From assembly GCA_033851545.1 (NCBI GenBank), contig JAWWOO010000109.1, positions 59,426 to 123,425 on the forward strand: a stretch of DNA of 64,000 bases, read 5' to 3'. The notes beneath the pieces are model-generated. The model searched no databases and was not told the origin of the DNA. It worked only from the letters and a program-made list of their open reading frames with translations. Shown here in pieces: positions 62,021-64,000 of the stretch. Origin of the DNA: JAWWOL01 sp033851545. Lineage in GTDB: Bacteria > Actinomycetota > Actinomycetes > JAWWOL01. Numbering within the stretch: position 1 is the first letter of the stretch; each line of letters begins with the position of its first letter. Position numbers and translations under genes: made by a program.

Positions 62021-63433
62021 ATGTCGGACCCCGGTCCCTCTCACCCGCTCGTTCCCGGCACGTCGGTCAGCCGCCGTTCCGTGCTCACCGGACTTGTCGG
62101 AACTGCCGGGGCAGCTGCCATCGCCGGCTGTGGCGGCTCGAGCAAGAGCGGCGCCTCGCCGCAGTCGAGTGCTGGTGCCACGAGTGCTGGTGCCACGAGT
62201 GGTGGCGCCGCCACGTCCGCGGCAAGCGCGCCGGCGACGTCCGGAGGCGCGCCCGCCGCGGGCGGCTCGATCACGTTCGGCTCCAACTACTCCGACGCCG
62301 CGCCCAAGGCGGCGTTCGCCTCGCTGGCCTCCCTCGCGACGGCGGCCAGCGGCGTGAAGATCACGGTCAACACCACAGACCACAACACGTTCCAGCAGAA
62401 CATCTCCGCCTACCTCAACGGCACTCCGGATGACCTGTTCACCTGGTTCGCGGGATACCGCATGCAGTTCTTCGCAGCCCAGGGTCTCGCCGCGCCGATC
62501 GACGACGTCTGGGCCAAGATCGGCGGCACGTTCAACGACGCGGCCAAGTCGTTGTCCAAGGGCCTCGACGGCAAGTACTACTTCGTACCGCTCTACAACT
62601 ACCCGTGGGTAGTCTTCTACAACAAGAGCGTGTTCAAGGCGAAGGGCTACACGGTGCCGACCACGTGGGCCGAATACGTCGCCCTGGCCAAGAAGATGAA
62701 GACCGACGGCATGATCCCGATCGCCTTCGCCGACAAGGACGGCTGGCCCGCGCTGGGCACGTTCGACATCATCAACCTGCGGGTCAACGGTTACGACTAC
62801 CACATCAAGCTGATGAAGCACCAGGTGCCCTGGACCGACCCCGGCGTGACCGCCGTGTTCAACAAGTGGGCCGAGATCCTGCCCTACTGCCAGACCGGTG
62901 CCACCGGGCGCATCTGGGAGGACGCGGCGAAGGCGCTCGAGACCAAGCAGGCGGGCATGATGTTCCAGGGGTCCAACCAGGTCGCGGCCAACTACTCCGC
63001 GGCCAACCTGCCCGACCTCGACTTCTTCCCGTTCCCGGCCATCGACCCCAAGTGGGGCCAGGACTACATGGACGCACCCACCGACGGTTTCATGCTCAGC
63101 AAGAAGGCCAAGAACCCGGCCGCCGCCAAGAAGGTGCTCGAGTACATCGGCACCGGCGCTGCCGAGGCGGCGTTCCTCAAGACCGACAAGTGGGACGTCG
63201 GACTGGCAACGGGCGCTGAGCCGTCCACGTACAACGCCATCCAGACCAAGGCGGTCAAGGCGATCGCGGACTGCAAGGCGGTCTCCCAGTTCATGGACCG
63301 CGACAGCGACCCGGCCATGGCCAACGCGATGATCGCGCTGATCCAGACGTGGCTCGGCAGCCCGACCGCCGCCGCCACCGCCACCCTGCAGAAGAGCGCC
63401 GAGGCTCAGGCGAAGACCATCTTCAACAGCTGA
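62021..63433 (+). CDS. Carbohydrate ABC transporter substrate-binding lipoprotein
   Basis: A 470-residue solute-binding protein. The export signal has a twin-arginine-like SRRSVLTGLVGTAG and lipobox AGCG near residue 40, followed by a Gly/Ala/Ser/Thr linker of about 40 residues. The mature domain contains DLFTWFAGYRMQFFAAQG and NKSVFKAKGYTVPTTWAEY, as in family 1 sugar-binding proteins. GGAGG precedes the ATG at 62021. It overlaps the permease start (TGATG), so the two are one operon. Confidence 0.9.
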   Translation: MSDPGPSHPLVPGTSVSRRSVLTGLVGTAGAAAIAGCGGSSKSGASPQSSAGATSAGATSGGAATSAASAPATSGGAPAAGGSITFGSNYSDAAPKAAFASLASLATAASGVKITVNTTDHNTFQQNISAYLNGTPDDLFTWFAGYRMQFFAAQGLAAPIDDVWAKIGGTFNDAAKSLSKGLDGKYYFVPLYNYPWVVFYNKSVFKAKGYTVPTTWAEYVALAKKMKTDGMIPIAFADKDGWPALGTFDIINLRVNGYDYHIKLMKHQVPWTDPGVTAVFNKWAEILPYCQTGATGRIWEDAAKALETKQAGMMFQGSNQVAANYSAANLPDLDFFPFPAIDPKWGQDYMDAPTDGFMLSKKAKNPAAAKKVLEYIGTGAAEAAFLKTDKWDVGLATGAEPSTYNAIQTKAVKAIADCKAVSQFMDRDSDPAMANAMIALIQTWLGSPTAAATATLQKSAEAQAKTIFNS

Positions 63434-64000
63434 TGGCAGCAGCTTCCGACGTTCAGACGTCGCCGGCGACGACTCCGACCCGTCGCCGGCGACGTCTGCG
63501 TACCCTGACCCGGCGGGACAAGCTCGTCGCCTGCCTGATGCTGGGCATCCCGATCCTGGTCGACCTCATCTTCATCTGGGGCCCCGCCCTGACGTCGGTC
63601 GGGCTGTCGTTCTTCCGCTGGAACGGCGTCGGCGGGCTGCACACCAAGGACTGCGTCCCCAACGTGCCGTCGATCCTCAGCAATGGCTGCGTGTACGGCG
63701 TGCAGAACTACCACAACGCCTTCAACGTCGACCCGGCATTCTGGCCGGCCGTTCGGCACAACGTCATCTGGTTGTTGGTCTTCTTCTTCATCGCGACCCC
63801 ATTGGGGATGTTGTTGGCGGTCATCCTCGACCGGAACATCCGGGGCTCGCGGGTCTACCAGAGCCTGCTCTTCCTGCCGGTCATGCTGTCCCTGGCGCTG
63901 ATCGGGATCATCTGGGAATTCATGTACTCCCAGAACTACGGCCTCATCAACACCGTCATCGGCCGCAACAGCAACGCTAATGCTATCGACTGGCTGGGCA
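63433..64000 (+). CDS. Sugar ABC transporter permease, N-terminal part
   Basis: Only the first 189 codons are in the window. The protein starts MAAASDVQTSPATTPTRRRR, has an Arg-rich cytoplasmic tail, then hydrophobic helix LMLGIPILVDLIFIWGPAL, WNGVGGLHTKDC, HNVIWLLVFFFIATPLGMLLAV and the start of the core with SRVYQSLLFLPVMLSL. This is the MalF/UgpA-type permease pattern. Start overlaps the binding-protein stop by one base. An 18-bp perfect inverted repeat lies at 63454-63498 within its first codons. Confidence 0.88.
   Translation, partial: MAAASDVQTSPATTPTRRRRRLRTLTRRDKLVACLMLGIPILVDLIFIWGPALTSVGLSFFRWNGVGGLHTKDCVPNVPSILSNGCVYGVQNYHNAFNVDPAFWPAVRHNVIWLLVFFFIATPLGMLLAVILDRNIRGSRVYQSLLFLPVMLSLALIGIIWEFMYSQNYGLINTVIGRNSNANAIDWLG
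63454..63498. repeat. 18-bp perfect inverted repeat inside permease start
   Basis: Arms CAGACGTCGCCGGCGACG and CGTCGCCGGCGACGTCTG surround a 9-base spacer. The core CGTCGCCGGCGACG is itself a palindrome present in both arms. In RNA it would form a very stable hairpin seven codons after the permease ATG. Confidence 0.8.

Overview
The window is one contiguous piece of a high-GC actinobacterial chromosome, judged from its strong G/C third-position bias, many GTG starts and many 4-bp ATGA/GTGA gene overlaps. Gene content agrees: AdnA/AdnB helicase-nucleases, MoeZ, DUF3107, DUF6758, DUF349, a DUF222/HNH protein and an ECF42-type sigma factor with its DGPF partner. An order such as Propionibacteriales (Nocardioides/Kribbella-like) is a reasonable guess but not proven. 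I see no rRNA, tRNA, CRISPR array, prophage or insertion sequence. It reads as ordinary chromosomal core and semi-core DNA.

Layout. 1-10 kb: end of a DMT transporter, a DUF6758 protein, a DUF4234 membrane protein, a leftward tldD-tldE-SDR operon, a rightward PHP-marC-phospholipase D cluster and a drug-efflux MFS pump. 10-16 kb: a membrane GGDEF/EAL protein, a RecB-like Fe-S nuclease, a VOC protein, a GlxA-type AraC regulator divergent from an epimerase-like gene, and a small unknown gene behind a perfect LexA (SOS) box. 16-24 kb: DUF349, MpaB-like, hydrolase and phosphoesterase genes, a Cys-rich protein, a DEAD-box helicase that seems to start at CTG, a ferritin-like protein, DUF3107 and a TetR regulator. 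24-29 kb: a molybdate uptake operon (HTH-TOBE regulator, modA, modB, modC) and a flavin disulfide reductase. 29-33 kb: ECF sigma factor with DGPF protein, two secreted proteins and a BTAD-FHA regulator.

33-41 kb is a DNA end-joining region: a primase-polymerase gene, a phosphoesterase-ligase gene (LigD split in two) and Ku. Between them lies the ATP-grasp / alpha-E / transglutaminase operon. 41-48 kb: unknown protein, S51-like peptidase, hydrolase, CsbD, MoeZ, a SnoaL-like gene divergent from a TetR gene over a clear operator, an alkyltransferase-like repair protein, a membrane protein and a methyltransferase. 48-60 kb: a DUF222/HNH protein, a cupin-SnoaL-TPR regulator cluster, and adnA-adnB. 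60-64 kb: a CapA-like lipoprotein, a histidine phosphatase, and the start of a sugar ABC importer cut by the window edge.

DNA repair is the theme that recurs most: end joining (Ku, LigD parts), end resection (AdnAB), alkylation damage (ATL), a RecB-like nuclease and one putative SOS target. The most useful leads are the LexA box before an unknown small gene, the CTG start of the DEAD-box helicase, short direct repeats that span stop codons at convergent gene junctions, and an 18-bp perfect inverted repeat just inside the sugar permease gene.
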